A DNA stretch of 64,000 nucleotides from Sipunculus nudus (taxonomy: Eukaryota > Annelida > Sipuncula > Golfingiida > Sipunculidae). The position numbers and the translations under genes are program-made. Shown piece by piece: positions 1-10,886 of the stretch. The stretch's first letter is position 1. Each line of letters begins with the position of its first letter. Location of the stretch: positions 41,816,659-41,880,658 of the forward strand of contig CM049313.1 of the NCBI GenBank assembly GCA_026874595.1. Reading direction: 5' to 3'. The notes under the pieces were generated by a model. It made no database searches. It was given only the letters and a program-made list of their open reading frames with translations, and had not been told where the DNA came from.

Positions 1-261
1 ACCACTTTGTGATCGGGCAACTACGATCTCGGACAATCATGTCCTGCCTGCTTATACTGTTATGAAACAACCGTGGTTATGTAGACAATACACATTGGGA
101 ATATTGAACTATGGCGTCTCACGCTTCTATATAGGGTAACAATGTTATTTCGTCTGAGGGCGATTCAGATGTTAAACATTCCACTTGTACAAGTAAGCCT
201 ACGACATAGCTCAACATATATATCCACTCAAAACATTTTACACACATACACTTAATTTATA

Positions 262-830
262 ATAGTTTGTTTGAAACGCATGGCACCATATTTTTACTCA
301 AAGAACTAACAACGTTTATTAAAATTTAATATATATACAATATAAATTTAGGTATGAAAACCGATATATGAAATATGAAAAATTGACATAAACCAAAAAT
401 TCATAATTGCGCATGTGTGAATCAGAGTTTCGGAATAGGCGTATAGCTATTACATATCTAAAATTCAACCATTGTACTAATAAATAATATTACAGATTAT
501 ATTACAGAGTAAAAACAGTTGTATATAGTTACGATATAAACATAAAACAGAAATTTAATTGTGGGAACACGTTTGACACCATATTCTAACTCAAAGACCT
601 GACAAAGTTCATTAGAATTTAATATATAAAATAAAAAAAGAGACACGAAAACCGACATATCATCAAACGAACTAACAAAACAAATCACAAGCTCATCATA
701 TTTACAGAGTGAAGGCAGTTATAGTTTAGAAATATACATGAAACAAAAAAGTAATTAATCAATTTATTCAACTAATGAGTTACAATAAACTTATTTACAC
801 CAGATTTTACTCGCACAAAATTTTATAGGC
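262..830. repeat. Degenerate tandem repeat, about 295-bp period
   Basis: The stretch at about 268-365 (a CACCATATTTTTACTC core, then an AATTTAATATATA run and GAAAACCGA) recurs at about 565-665 with scattered differences. A weaker third start is visible near 800. The rest of 1-905 is AT-rich with no supported gene. Confidence 0.5.
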
Positions 831-911
831 TATACTTTACAAGTCTTATTCCGAAAGGGATTTTTTATTATGTACCAACAAATTATATGTACTATTCATT
901 TATTTATCTAT

Positions 912-1038
912 TGTTACGGAACCTAATATCAACAGATCACGTATGCGTGATGAACATAAATTTTGTCAAGGAGCTAAAAAAATCAGATTCTGTAACACGA
1001 GTTACGCCCAGTCACACAATAACAGGGCACCTGTAACA
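912..1038 (-). mobile_element. Internally deleted solo LTR-like element (copy 1)
   Basis: It begins TGTTACGGAACC and ends CACCTGTAACA, matching the ends of the elements at 23,553-24,331 and 29,946-30,621. The middle of the family, including its TATA and poly(A) regions, is missing. The join lies where a TGTAACA string occurs on both sides in the longer copy, which suggests microhomology-mediated deletion. Flanks are CTAT and CTGT, so any 4-bp target duplication carries one mismatch. The strand follows the promoter direction in the longer copies. Confidence 0.6.
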
Positions 1039-1059
1039 CTGTATATATAGGTATCATTC

Positions 1060-1383
1060 ATTCTGATCTTTCTTTCATTCGATCTTTCTTTCATTCAATC
1101 TTTCGTTCGTGCAATCTTCCATTCATTCTGATCTTTCTTTCATTCAATCTGTCAATTGTATATAATTCATTCTTCCTTTCATTCAATTTACATTTATTCT
1201 GATCTTTCTTTCATTCAATTTTTCTCTCATTCAATCTTTCTTTCATTCACTCTTTCATCATTCAATCTTCCTATCTCAATCAATTTTTTTTTCTTTTTTT
1301 TATTCAATCTTTTTTCTTTTTTTCATTCAATCTTCCATTCCTTCAATGTTTCATTCAATATTTCTTTCTTTCTTTTTTTTTCT
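1060..1383. repeat. Pyrimidine-rich TTCATTCAATCTTTC minisatellite
   Basis: Imperfect 12-16-bp units built from TTCATTC, AATC and TTTC with a strong C/T bias on the plus strand. The tract encodes only a low-complexity Phe/Ser reading frame, which is not a gene. Confidence 0.8.
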
Positions 1384-1639
1384 TGATCACACACACTCGA
1401 ATACTTGAATACTCGATACAAGCACAAACTTTATAATTACATTTATTTATAAATTATGATTAAGACAATATGTAGCGAATGATTAATGAGGGAGATAATG
1501 ATAAATAGAGAGAGGCAATAGTTATGTGTGCAGTAAGCAAGGCTTTTTCTTGTTTTAACAATCAGCGTTAACATGGTTTAAGGACATAACATATTCATTT
1601 GACAACAACATCTTGAGTCCAATCGAGGGCTGAACGGGT

Positions 1640-1756
1640 CCTATATAGTGGTCCGAGATGGTACGGAATGTGGTCCGAGATCGTCGAACCGGTGGTCCGA
1701 GATTGTACTGAGCGGTCCGACTTCGTGTTGGCCGAGATGTAAAAGGTCCGAGATCT
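1640..1756. repeat. GGTCCGAGAT short tandem repeat
   Basis: GGTCCGAGA or close variants recur about five times at 18-29-bp spacing. The surrounding 1,384-2,560 has no recognisable gene; ORFs across it show no family signal. Confidence 0.6.
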
Positions 1757-2724
1757 CCAGAAAGCGCTTAAGCATTCAGTTAGTCATGGTATGTGTATGC
1801 ATCCTTCCACCTTTTGGCGTTTCTAATCACAATGTAACAAACAGAGTTGGGCATAGTGTTGATGGCATAGGATCATTACTCAAAATTAAATTTCAAAGAA
1901 ACGCCTGCTTACATTTCAAATATGCGTGCTTTCATAATATTACTTATAACGCGAAGTCCTTACCACAAAACACCAATATTCATGCAATTTACTTTGAATC
2001 TGTTCTTATCCAAGGTATTTAAATGGACTACAATACCCTATTCACAACATTTATGCCTACGCACTGGTGTATGTATAAGCCCCGGTACATTTTTGCTTGT
2101 CCACAAACGCTGGCCAAACAGTCGTATTGTGAGTCCCATTCTGCGCAGTATGACGCTCATGAAACGAAAGCTGCCGTCCATATTATCATGTAAACTGGTT
2201 AACTGAGAAATAACCTACCTGCCAGAAACAATCTTTCTACCACACAGTGTCATTATGTTTGAGACTACTTTGGAATCGGGCCGTGTTATTTGTGTCTTTA
2301 TAATGTTCGGAAGGGAAGTTATATTTAAAAAGCCCTGCTACCTTAAATGCCCTAGATGCCAGACCGTATCGGTTGATTCAGGGGCATAGAGTCGGTCCAT
2401 TGTATCGGACATTGATCCGTTAAGTGTCACGATGACATGCTTTGAAGGCGCCTATATCAGCTTTATTAAATTATTATTTATCCACATGTTTGGTTCGAAT
2501 TTTTAGCTAAATAACTCGTCAATTCCTCTTATGATTGTTGGAAGCCTTTTCGCTGTACTCACATGATCAGTTGGTTATTAGTCAGTTCCGTTTATTGTTG
2601 TTGGATCTTTTTAACACAGCCACGAGCAGAGTACAGTGATTATGGCCACAATATCTATTCCCTGTACCCATATGGATAATAAATCACGCTTGCTTCGGAC
2701 AGACAAAATTTCAACTCTGCTGAC

Positions 2725-2886
2725 ATGCAAGGCGTAGGTTACGTTTTATCCGAGGGTTCCAGTATCATGTCCAGTGGGTGCCATGCATGGTATATCTTTT
2801 GAAAGTTTGTCTCATACATATAGTATTGCATTCTTTTTCCGAGATGCCCTTCCTGTACACATGTTTCAGTTCTCATTATTAAGATA
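2725..2886 (-). pseudogene. Decayed PAN-like exon
   Basis: Minus-strand remains of the exon that is intact at 18,869-19,074. Recognisable parts are the segment before the first cysteines, the stretch around CATGTCCAGTGG (plus strand; the counterpart is CGATGTCCAATGG at 18.89 kb), and a GGATAAAA end in place of the stop/AATAAA of the better copy. Cysteines are lost through substitutions and small indels, so no open reading frame with the domain pattern remains. Confidence 0.55.
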
Positions 2887-3185
2887 TTAAATATCCTCTT
2901 AATAGTGCTGAGCATAAAAAACATCCACAGATTTAGTGCTACGAATGTTTTATTTTTCGACGTATATGTTATGAATAAATATTCATTGATTTATCGCTTG
3001 AAAGCACTTTATATGTCTTTTAGGTTATAATAAAATTTCATTCTGTTCCCGAACAACAGTGCTCTACAATGAGGATTTCATTTTGATTGCATTTGTAAAA
3101 GAAACCTAAAGAAGTCACCCTCAGTTTTTCAGTGAAAGCAAACTTATATTTAACCTATAATTAAATATGTCTTTAGATACGACTT

Positions 3186-3352
3186 ACAGCGACAATTAAC
3201 GGGAGGTGAGCACCAAGTTCTATTTGTAGTTTCCTGTTTCTTTATGACAGTGCCGTCAAATAAATCGGGTTTTCGGTGAGAGTATCATGTACGTAAAATC
3301 CACCTTGCATAACTGCATTCACTCTATTTCCAGGTTTGTGTCAGAAAGCCAC
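3186..3352 (-). pseudogene. Decayed sushi (CCP) exon
   Basis: Minus-strand counterpart of the intact sushi exon at 19,217-19,396. AAACCTGGAAA, GGTGGATTTTACGT and the CTGTAAG end remain. A 2-base insertion after the first cysteine region, further indels, and loss of the central and fourth-cysteine segments destroy the frame. The donor has changed from CGCG|GTAAG to CGCTGTAAG. Confidence 0.6.
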
Positions 3353-4114
3353 TATAATATTCTACGTAGAATATACGATAAAGAGCTTGTTTCTTATTAC
3401 AGATTTACTCATAATAGATGAACAATCGGGCTTGAATATTTGGATAAAATGACTCAAGAAAGAAATGATGAGATGAATACTCAACAATTATGTATAATGT
3501 ATTTGTGTATACGACAGAAAATGGTAACAGCATTTCAGACTATATTTATAATCCACATATCAACCTGGACATATTATAAACTGTTACTAGTCCCAAGAGT
3601 AACTCTCTCGGTGCCGTTTGATGGAGAATGAAAGAGTGAATCATTTGTGAATAATATAGGATTTTTTAAATCATTTTTCTTTAAACTCATGGCAAGCGTT
3701 TCCAGAATGTGTTTGAATTAAGTGATGTATAAGTTATACGGAAAACGGGCTTCTTACTGTGACAGTTGGTCTCTCCTTTTGTCTGTTGAAGATTGTGCTG
3801 CCGTTTCACCTCAGAAAGTATTGTAAATATGAATTCTCATTGACAAGCATTGACATTATGATGTATAAATTACTTGCAATATAAACTCGTTTATCCAGTA
3901 AGCCATACAGTATAATCAACATTCTGCACGTAGTTCTGTGTGGCATTTGAAGTCATGAAAATAGCGTCTCTAGGATTTGGGTAGTTCGCTGTCTAAGCTG
4001 AGATTTTGTTTACGGATATAGAAGAAAGTAAAACTATCATACAGTAAGGGAGTAAATATTTGCTTCCTTTCGTTGGGTTGCTCCTTCACCTGTCGGTTTT
4101 ATTTTTCAGACCAC

Positions 4115-4188
<74 letters not shown>
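4115..4188. repeat. (AT)n microsatellite
   Basis: About 37 uninterrupted TA/AT dinucleotides. Confidence 0.98.
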
Positions 4189-4190
<2 letters not shown>

Positions 4191-4289
4191 TAAAGAGCAA
4201 GGAAATATAATGATTATTTAAGGTCTAGGAGTACAACATACAACCCAAAGCCGGGAGGTTATAAGTTCAAATCTCAGATGAGGAGCGGG

Positions 4290-4476
4290 AAGATTGTATG
4301 GACATACACCAAACGTTTTGTTTTGTTATTGCGGACAACGAAATAGGGTACAAGTATGTAACTAATTGTGAATGATTATTTACATAATTTCTGCACCTAC
4401 AGATCACCACCAAAGAAAGAAAGCCTCTTTCATGTCCACCTGGCAGCAAATTTGTCACATGTGCCCACACTGATTC
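4290..4476 (+). pseudogene. Partial copy: end of Cys-rich exon plus following CPPGS exon
   Basis: At 4,310-4,345 is a degraded copy of the end of the Cys-rich exon (GCGGACAAC...GGTACAAG). After an acceptor-like CTGCACCTACAG, 4,403-4,476 reads in phase 0 as a short exon containing LSCPPGSKFVTCAHTD. Phase 0 is what the Cys-rich exon leaves at 25.76 kb. The donor seen in the homologous piece at 36,585 (CCGTAAGT) is CGAAAGT here, so GT has become GA. The protein module is not one I can name. Confidence 0.5.
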
Positions 4477-4688
4477 GAAAGTAGAATTAAATATATCTTA
4501 GAGTGGGAAGATGTAACTTTTTTTTATCTATATGACCCGGATATTGAAAAGGGTACAACATATAACATTGTAATTGATGCGCACATATTTATCCAGAAGA
4601 AGATGACTTCTGTTGACTGTGTGAAGTTTGGGAATACTGTATTGGATCTATTATGCGTGCCGGCAGAATAACACTTTGTTAAATTGCA

Positions 4689-4745
4689 TAAACATGGGTG
4701 TTTTGTGGTAAGAACTAAACATGGGTGTTTTGTGGTAAGAACTAA
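4689..4745. repeat. 28-bp tandem duplication
   Basis: AACATGGGTGTTTTGTGG followed by TAAGAACTA occurs twice back to back. Confidence 0.9.
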
Positions 4746-5331
4746 GACAGTCTGTATTTATTGGAAGGGAGTTTTCTAGCTAATCTAGGCATTACTTTCA
4801 GTCAGATATCGGATTATTGCCCTTTAAATTCAAATAAAAAAATTATGCTTTACTTCATAATATAATTTCAGTTATTCGTGGAGATAACGGTTTCAAAACT
4901 GTATGGCGAGGCCTTGAGTAATGCGTCTTGTACCGAGGGTTACGTTGCACATAAATCCCAATGTTCTCTTCCTGAAAATTATGATGGGAGTTATTTCTCA
5001 GGCGAAACATGTTTCGCGGTGAATGCTGCGGACAACAAATTAGGGGTACAAGGATGTAACATTTTGTGTACGACGTTTCTCATAATTTGCATCATTATTG
5101 ATATTTAAACAACATAAGGCAAACAAAATGTTTTGTGCATGTCCATGCATTCCTCGTTTTGTCTTTTTGATGGCAGCCTACTTTGGCCAGGAGCAACGAG
5201 TGGCATCTGAATCTGCACCTACAGATCACCACTAAATTTGATTTTAAAGGGCAATAATCCGATGTCCGATGGAATGTTATGCCTTGAACCCTAGAAAACT
5301 CTCTTCCGTTAAATACAGGCTGTCTTAGTTG
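4731..5331. repeat. Imperfect inverted repeat around the Cys-rich exon
   Basis: The arm at 4,731-4,830 (AAGACAGTCTGTATTTA ... GGATTATTGCCCTTTAAA) recurs in reverse complement at 5,231-5,331. The arms enclose the exon at 4,872-5,051, so one flank was duplicated in inverted orientation. Confidence 0.7.
4872..5051 (+). pseudogene. Cys-rich secreted-module exon, broken copy
   Basis: The acceptor TATAATTTCAG is followed by an exon matching the one at 25,756-25,931 (minus). Shared residues include ASC, a CSLP stretch, DGSYFS and CFAVNA, plus the end GVQ. Two lesions are visible: a 4-base insertion (AACG) after the GGAGAT codons shifts the frame, and the donor following GTACAA has changed from GT to GG. 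The domain is a short cysteine module I do not recognise. Its repeated association with sushi, PAN and lectin exons points to an extracellular protein. Confidence 0.65.
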
Positions 5332-5350
5332 TTGATAATGTGTGTGTGAT

Positions 5351-5365
5351 GGGGGGGGGGGGGGG
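5351..5365. repeat. Poly-G tract
   Basis: Fifteen G in a row after a TGTGTGTGAT stretch. The following 5,366-6,190 has no supported gene; overlapping reading frames there lack family features. Confidence 0.9.
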
Positions 5366-6190
5366 TTAATCACATACAAGAAAGACAACTGCATCTGCTG
5401 GCTCCTGATGCGTAATCGTACCCATTGCTGGGTCATACTGCCGAGGAACCCCTGAAAGGCGCACTCTTTTGTGAGTTAAACACGGCCGCGGAGCACGACC
5501 TTCCTATTAAGCGGCTGAGATTCGAAGGAGCAATAGTATGCCTCTTCTTTCACACCATAGGTTCAGTTTTGCTTTATACAAAATATCCTTTGCAAAGACT
5601 TCCCAGCACAAGATCTTAGTACCTCCCCTCCAGCTGCTTTGCACTTTGTCATGGCTCTGCGAGTGGGAAAACATGGTCCACATGTGTCTGTTTACCATAA
5701 CAAGGATGCGTGACCGAAGGTCCGATTTCGACGATGCGCGACAGATTACAAACAAGAATTTGTCCCAGCTATTGCAAAAATGGACCTACATATCCTCTGA
5801 TATATCTCGATTGGTATAGATTAGGGTCCATGAGCCGAATTTAAATTTGTAAGACCAATCGAAACATACATGGATATATTATACGGTAGGTCCAGGAGTC
5901 TCAGCTGAAATGACACGCACAGTGTGTCCCCGTGTATCGGGTATCTGAGCCACCGTCACTGCGTGACATGCATGATTTGTTTTGGGCAAAGTCAGTCAGG
6001 GCCTGATCCACACATTTATCCCTCGTGTACAGGACCAAGCAAAAGTTTTCAGGGAATTATTTTGGCAGGTACCAATTAGTTTCAATTAGAGGACGCTTTA
6101 TTTCGTGTTAATTCAACATACGTTATACGATGCGTCCCTTGGAAATATTCAAAATTATCTAAAGCGGGTCGATGCTTGCATACATTTGTA

Positions 6191-6358
6191 CAGCTTTTGG
6201 AATAAATAAATTATGGCTCGAAACCAAATGTTTTCATGTGTATTTCTGTGATTTCAATTTAAGCGTTATTTGTACGGCTTTTGGAATAAATAAATAAATT
6301 ATGGCTCAGAACCAAATGTTTTCATGTGTATTTCTGTGATTTCAAGTTTAAGCGTTAT
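6191..6358. repeat. Two-copy 84-bp tandem repeat
   Basis: Both units run from GCTTTTGGAATAAATAAA through CCAAATGTTTTCATGTG to a TTTAAGCGTTATT end, with the second unit slightly longer. Nothing else recognisable lies in 6,360-7,000. Confidence 0.85.
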
Positions 6359-7184
6359 TCACTAGCCTTCGGCATTAATGGCCAATATAACTTTCTTTTC
6401 ATTATAATTTTCCACATATTTAAAGAAATGCTTCGTTTTCACATAGTAGGCTGGTATGCAGATGTTTTAAAATTACAAATTAAAAATTGCTGTTATCACA
6501 GTGTTAAGTGTCGCATAAATAAAAGTAACTTAGATCTCATCATTTACACTGGTTTTGGAAGAAGCGTTGTCGACTCTAAAGCGGCATTCACAAATGCCTT
6601 AACAACTTTCGTGATCCACCAATAACAACATTCTGAGGGGGAAAAAGGCAGAAAAACAGTGCGAGTAAATGATGATTAGCCTAATTTATATCTTAGATGT
6701 TTTAGTAATTCAGCTCAGAAAGCGTATCATTTTGAATTACAGTCGGAAGAGTGTATAAGGAAGCGGTGGCGTGCTCGGTATGTATATGTAACATTTCAAC
6801 AACTTTAGCGTTTAGTGTATGTAGATTTGTCTTAATTTTGGTTTCTGTCTAATGTTCATATAGATTTTTGCAAATTTTAGGATCATAATGTTGCTAAAAT
6901 AGACAAGGCTATAAGAACAATTTAATGATCCTCAATAGAAAACTTGATAAGTTGACAGAAAGTTGGTTTAAGAACTGTAACATAGAACAGGCATAATTAA
7001 GATGTTACGGATAACAGTCACCATTTTTCCTAGCATATGTATGGATAAATATTTAGATATTGAAAGAAGCAGATAATTATGAATGCCACTATTTTGATGT
7101 GATACACATGGAAATACGTGCTGTGCTACCACACAAACATATACACACAAGTAAAGGCAAACTCATACGTACTAATTTTTTCAG

Positions 7185-7245
7185 CTTCCAGCGCGCTTAC
7201 CACAGTCACCGTGAAGATCAGGAGGCATATCTATTTGTAAAATAA
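7185..7245 (+). CDS. Candidate C-terminal exon (paired with 26.58 kb)
   Basis: After a strong acceptor (CTAATTTTTTCAG) comes a phase-2 exon encoding FQRAYHSHREDQEAYLFVK and a TAA stop. The copy at 26,577-26,637 has the same acceptor, frame, stop position and residue pattern, although surrounding intron sequence has drifted. That is the best evidence that it is, or was, coding. The upstream partner is not identified; the nearest plus-strand exon is the broken Cys-rich one at 4.87 kb. Confidence 0.4.
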
Positions 7246-7431
7246 ATAATTAACAAGGTACATGGTGTCCCCCCAAAAAAAAGTCCCTTTGAAAAGTATC
7301 TGTGTGTACCCCTAACGATTTAGACAATAAAAAGGATTGAATTTAATGATAAAAAATACGTTTTGTACGAACTGACTAGATAATCACTATTATGTACTTT
7401 CTACAAATCCTTTTCTACGTTTTATATCCAA

Positions 7432-7585
7432 CTAAGATGTTGAAAAGACCTCACGAGCTCTTGCATTGCGCATATAGGTCCATTGTTCTGGCCAATCGGT
7501 TCGGTAATCTATTCGGATGAAGGAAATTGGAGGAACTGGGCATTTACCTGATACACTAGAACAATTTAAAACCGTTCCTTGCAAC
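7432..7585 (-). CDS. Candidate last exon of a minus-strand gene (exon c)
   Basis: Acceptor TTTTTCTGTACAG, one leading base (phase 2), then an open frame of about 50 codons to a TAG stop. It includes a CPVPPISFIRIDYR segment and ends AREVFSTS. It joins in frame with the donor of the exon at 8,136-8,291 (phase 2). Codons are varied and the protein looks globular rather than low-complexity. I do not recognise the family. It may belong to one gene with the exons at 8.1-8.3 and 11.3-11.5 kb. Confidence 0.4.
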
Positions 7586-8135
7586 CTGTACAGAAAAACA
7601 AACCAATACACATAAAATAAATCTATTTTCAAAACATATCAGTCTCTGTCAAGGATTCATTTTCACAACCCAAAGTTCTTTGCCCCAGGTTATTTCATGC
7701 CTTAATGATATGTTACAGCACAGTATCACAGAGTTTCATGCAAACCAGATGAAGACGGGATAACACAAACGAACTTTATTAACTGTATATACGGCTTAAC
7801 CGTAAACAGATGTGTGATTGGCTCTCACCTCAGTTGACGAAAGAACACAGTATACCAGGTTGGGTGGAATATTCCAGGAATACCACACTTGAAAGAACGA
7901 AAGAAAACCCAATTAAATATTTGATTTTAAAGTTACTAGTCTTGATTTTGGCAAAACTGAATAACATCCAACTTTTCCTCCGTTTATTATATATGCGACG
8001 CAAATTACAACTGCGTCTTATCTTTGGACGTTTAATATGAATGAACAATTAAAGACTAACATTAATTGGGCGACAATAATAGATGTTTCTGGAGAATTTT
8101 TCCATGAATAATATTGCTTGTAAAAGAGGGCTCAC

Positions 8136-8291
8136 CCTATATACTGAGTGATGTGGTAGGGTCCAACAGGAACTCCAGATACTGACTCGAGTGCCCCTGG
8201 TCCATATTGGTATACCACAGGTAGTTGGGCCTTTGGTGATGAGTAAACCCAGTCGACAGGTTTTGGTAGCAGCAAAATAGGTCTCTGCATG
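8136..8291 (-). CDS. Candidate internal exon of a minus-strand gene (exon b)
   Basis: A 156-nt exon between acceptor CTGTGTACAG and donor GG|GTGAGC, phase 2 at both ends, open throughout in one frame. It encodes a Pro/Tyr/Val-rich stretch with LPVVYQYGPGALESV and VPVGPYHITQYI. The phase matches both the preceding candidate (11,276-11,455) and the following one (7,432-7,585). No domain recognised. A second frame here is also open from a TTG codon further upstream, but it does not join the next exon. Confidence 0.4.
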
Positions 8292-9049
8292 CTGTACACA
8301 GCTTTCCTCTGTGTTAAACACTGATGCATCAGCTTGAAGAGAACTTAAAATGTTCAAAATGTTCATAAAAATTAACCAACAATAATTCAGTCGCTTAAAA
8401 ACAGTCAAATGTCCCCTCTCTGTGACAAGGGACCCACAGGTAAAAAATGATGCTTAGCTAACGGCTCAGAGCACCCATCTGGACACTAGCTGTGTTTCTG
8501 GCAAACTGTTTCTAGATTGTCCGTTGTGCCCCAGCAAAATATTCAGTAGGAAATAAACCAGAACCAGTTTACAGTTATCTATTGTTGCCCTTACCATCAA
8601 CTTCAGTTTAAACAGAAATGTGGACAATATCCCATGGTTCGGTGGGCAGCTTTCAGGTAAGCGGGGGGGGGGTCTCATAATAGGCTGTTTTTACCAGGGC
8701 ATGAAAAGACTTTTACCCAGGGCAATAAAGGGAGACAATCTTGTAAGAGGGATTTACTCTTCAGGATGAGATACATACAAGGGTGGTACATCTGCATACA
8801 TCTTTAAGTTATGGTAGGAGGGCTTAAGGTGAAGAGATAAATCATGGCATGGAATATATATTTTGCAAACACATATAATCCTCTGTGATAGTCTCACATG
8901 TTAAAGCTCAAGGCCCAAACCACTACATTTGAAAGCTATTAATTGGTTAATGTATATTGATAAATATTGGCCTTCAAAATGAGATTGACAACCCATGGCA
9001 GTACCACAGGACCCAGAATGGTTCTTACATTCACAGTTACATATGTAAT

Positions 9050-9200
9050 ATAAATATATGTCCTTAAGGGTCATTGTTTTAATGTGCACCTTAATTTTTA
9101 TGAAAAACAAATATCATTACATAAACTAGAGCAGTATAATTAAGTGAATCAAGAGATATTGCAATACGGTCTTTCAATTTAATATCTTATAATTTGTGTA
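9050..9200. repeat. Short dispersed repeat, shared with 30.63-30.74 kb
   Basis: ATATGTCCTTAAGGGTCAT, GTTTTAAT, TAGAGCAGTATA and CAAGAGAT occur in the same order in both places. In the 30.6 kb copy a solo LTR sits right against the block. Confidence 0.65.
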
Positions 9201-9526
9201 TATCTTAATGTATACACTATGTATAAGGACAATGATAAAGGAGTACATGTTCATTTACTATGTATTTACGTAAATCTTCTCCCTTATTCAGCTCCTTTAC
9301 CACGTCAGAGAATTCACAAACCGATCCTGACATCAACTGATTCAATAATACCCTCTATTTGTGTCGGACTATCAAGTCACATGTCACAGCGGCTCCTGTT
9401 AGCGGGCGATTTCTCTGAGGAATAAAGAATCCAGGTATATAACGATGTAAATATGGCACACACTTTCATTCGAATTACCAGAACATGTTTTTGCATGAAG
9501 TGGGAGGGCTACAACCCTGTTCGATG

Positions 9527-9527
<1 letters not shown>

Positions 9528-9569
<42 letters not shown>
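9528..9569. repeat. (AT)n microsatellite
   Basis: About 20 AT units followed by a CATATATTT tail. Confidence 0.95.
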
Positions 9570-9575
<6 letters not shown>

Positions 9576-9689
9576 TTTCAGGACTTAAACACACTTACTT
9601 GTGTTCGATAGCTCTGTTTTGTAAGGACCCCTACGGGCCCTCACATCAGGAACACTGAGAGGTCTTGTCGGGGCTTCTTATACTTGATC

Positions 9690-10035
9690 CAGGGGATCTG
9701 TGGTTGGTCAGCAGGTGTTTTGACCTGTGCCTTGCATGTCGCTGCGATTTCATTTCTTTTGTTGAGAGTGCATAATAAGGGGCGATGAATGATCAAATAC
9801 TTTTCCTCCAAACAAAGGTTACATGATTTGGATGATGTAGAGTACGCTCTGGCTTTGCTGATTTTATCTTCCATTGTATGGTATATTGCACATGTAAGTC
9901 CTTCATTTTCCAAATGTATTCGCTAAGTGTGGTGGAATTTCGTCTCTTTTCGATTTTGAAGCTAGATTTGTGGGCCGTGTAGCATGTGTTTTCTGTTAGG
10001 CCGATGTAGGTTTCTTGTCTCAGATTATATATTGA
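9690..10035 (-). mobile_element. Penelope-like element relic: GIY-YIG-type endonuclease region
   Basis: Read on the minus strand, a fragment starts with ETYIGLTE (the YIG of GIY-YIG nucleases) and continues through LSEYIWKMKD and a QWKI stretch. After a one-base frameshift it goes on with SKARAYS, CNLCLEEKYLIIHR and LNKRNEIAATC. From known families, Penelope-like retroelements have a C-terminal GIY-YIG domain followed by a CxxC segment of this kind. Only the 3' end is present, no reverse transcriptase was found next to it, and the frame is broken. It is a truncated insertion. Confidence 0.75.
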
Positions 10036-10224
10036 GAGTACATTGTATGAGAACAGGACACAAAATAACTAAGCTCAAATGCATGAAATGAAAATACTTA
10101 TCGTTTAAGTGGGATTTATATTGATTTGTTTTGATGGGTCGATGTTTTTTGGCAAAATATTTTTGTTGGATATTTGTTGATAATTAATACATAAAAGTAC
10201 CAGTTTCCCATGTATAAAGATACG

Positions 10225-10455
10225 CATACACCGAAACATGACAGTTCACGCAGAAGCAAATACAACCAGATATGACAGACAGGCGGGAACTACAAACACT
10301 CAGACATGAGTGTACAGTCGGAACCACACACACCGAGACATGACAGCACAGTCGGAACCACATACACCAAGACATCGCGGTACAGGCGCAACTACGTACA
10401 TCCAGACAAGACGGTACAGGCCGAACAAAAAACACCCAGACATGAGGGTACACCT
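10225..10455. repeat. 37-bp minisatellite
   Basis: Six to seven diverged units of roughly ACACCCAGACATGAC plus GGTACAGGCGGAACCACAT. It gives a periodic Cys/Val/Ser frame on the minus strand that is a by-product of the repeat. It lies directly 3' of the CTLD terminal exon. Confidence 0.85.
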
Positions 10456-10492
10456 AGATATTTCAGGGAGGGGGTGAGTGTCAGTTAGAGGG

Positions 10493-10714
10493 TCAATTAA
10501 GCGCATCCATTTCACAAATGCCAACAAATCGATGACTACGCTCATCATCCCTCCACTGTTTAGCACAGTTTAGTAGCCGTGTTAGCAAGTGGGATGTAGT
10601 CGTCCTTGTCATTTAATTCGTTAGGTTTTTCTGGAACCCAGTTGGTGTAAATGAAATTTCCGGTTCCTTCCCAGACCAACATTTTTTGAGATCCCATAAG
10701 TAGAATATTACCAC
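10493..10714 (-). pseudogene. C-type-lectin-like (CTLD) terminal exon, one-base frameshift
   Basis: Acceptor ATATACAG, phase 1. The exon encodes VWEGTGNFIYTNW followed by PEKPNELNDKDD, the conserved WEG...TNW.P..PN core of CTLDs. A TAA at 10,560-10,562 ends this frame after LC. One base over, the sequence resumes as AKQWRDDE ... FVGICEMDALN and a stop at 10,493-10,495, which fits the usual W-D ... (F)ICE end of the fold. The terminal ICE.xALN is shared with the plus-strand copies at 44.18 and 51.05 kb. The tryptophan of TNW is intact here but nonsense in those copies. Confidence 0.8.
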
Positions 10715-10835
10715 CTGTATATTATAAAGACTTTTCTTATTCTGCCCACAACACATCTTTAACTCATTCGACGGAATTCCGAAAAAGCATTAGATGTAAT
10801 CGGTTTCCCGGCTCCCTTATCAATCCAGTTTTTAC

Positions 10836-10886
10836 CTTTAGTGCTTTAACCACAGTTCCAGAACGCTTGTAGTAGTATGTCTGCAT
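10836..10886 (-). pseudogene. CTLD middle exon with in-frame stop
   Basis: Between acceptor TTCTTTCAG and donor AAAG|GTAAAA. It encodes (D)ADILLQAFWNCG then TAA, STK. The homolog at 43,798-43,842 reads (D)ADVLFEAFWTSAKK. The exon is 51 nt here against 45 there, and the extra six bases lie next to the stop. It precedes the terminal CTLD exon on the same strand by 121 bases, with matching phase 1. Confidence 0.75.

Larger units (their letters stand above)
2560..3720 (-). repeat. Diverged segmental copy of the 18.7-19.8 kb sushi/PAN block
   Basis: Exonic and non-exonic stretches align with 18,700-19,780 in the same orientation. Shared pieces include GTTGTTGGATCTTT upstream, the PAN and sushi exon remains, and a distal TTTGTGAATAATATA string (about 3,640 and 19,675). 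A whole genomic block was duplicated, not a processed transcript. Confidence 0.65.

Noticed and set aside
1156-1386. Phe/Ser-rich ORF
   Set aside because: Translation of the pyrimidine minisatellite.
8049-8408. Apparent 119-residue minus-strand ORF with a signal-peptide-like start
   Set aside because: The start is a TTG, not ATG, and the frame does not join the next candidate exon. A different frame of the same stretch does.
10184-10566. Cys/Val-rich ORFs on both strands
   Set aside because: Mostly by-products of the 37-bp minisatellite. The coding signal at 10,493-10,714 is the CTLD exon in another frame.
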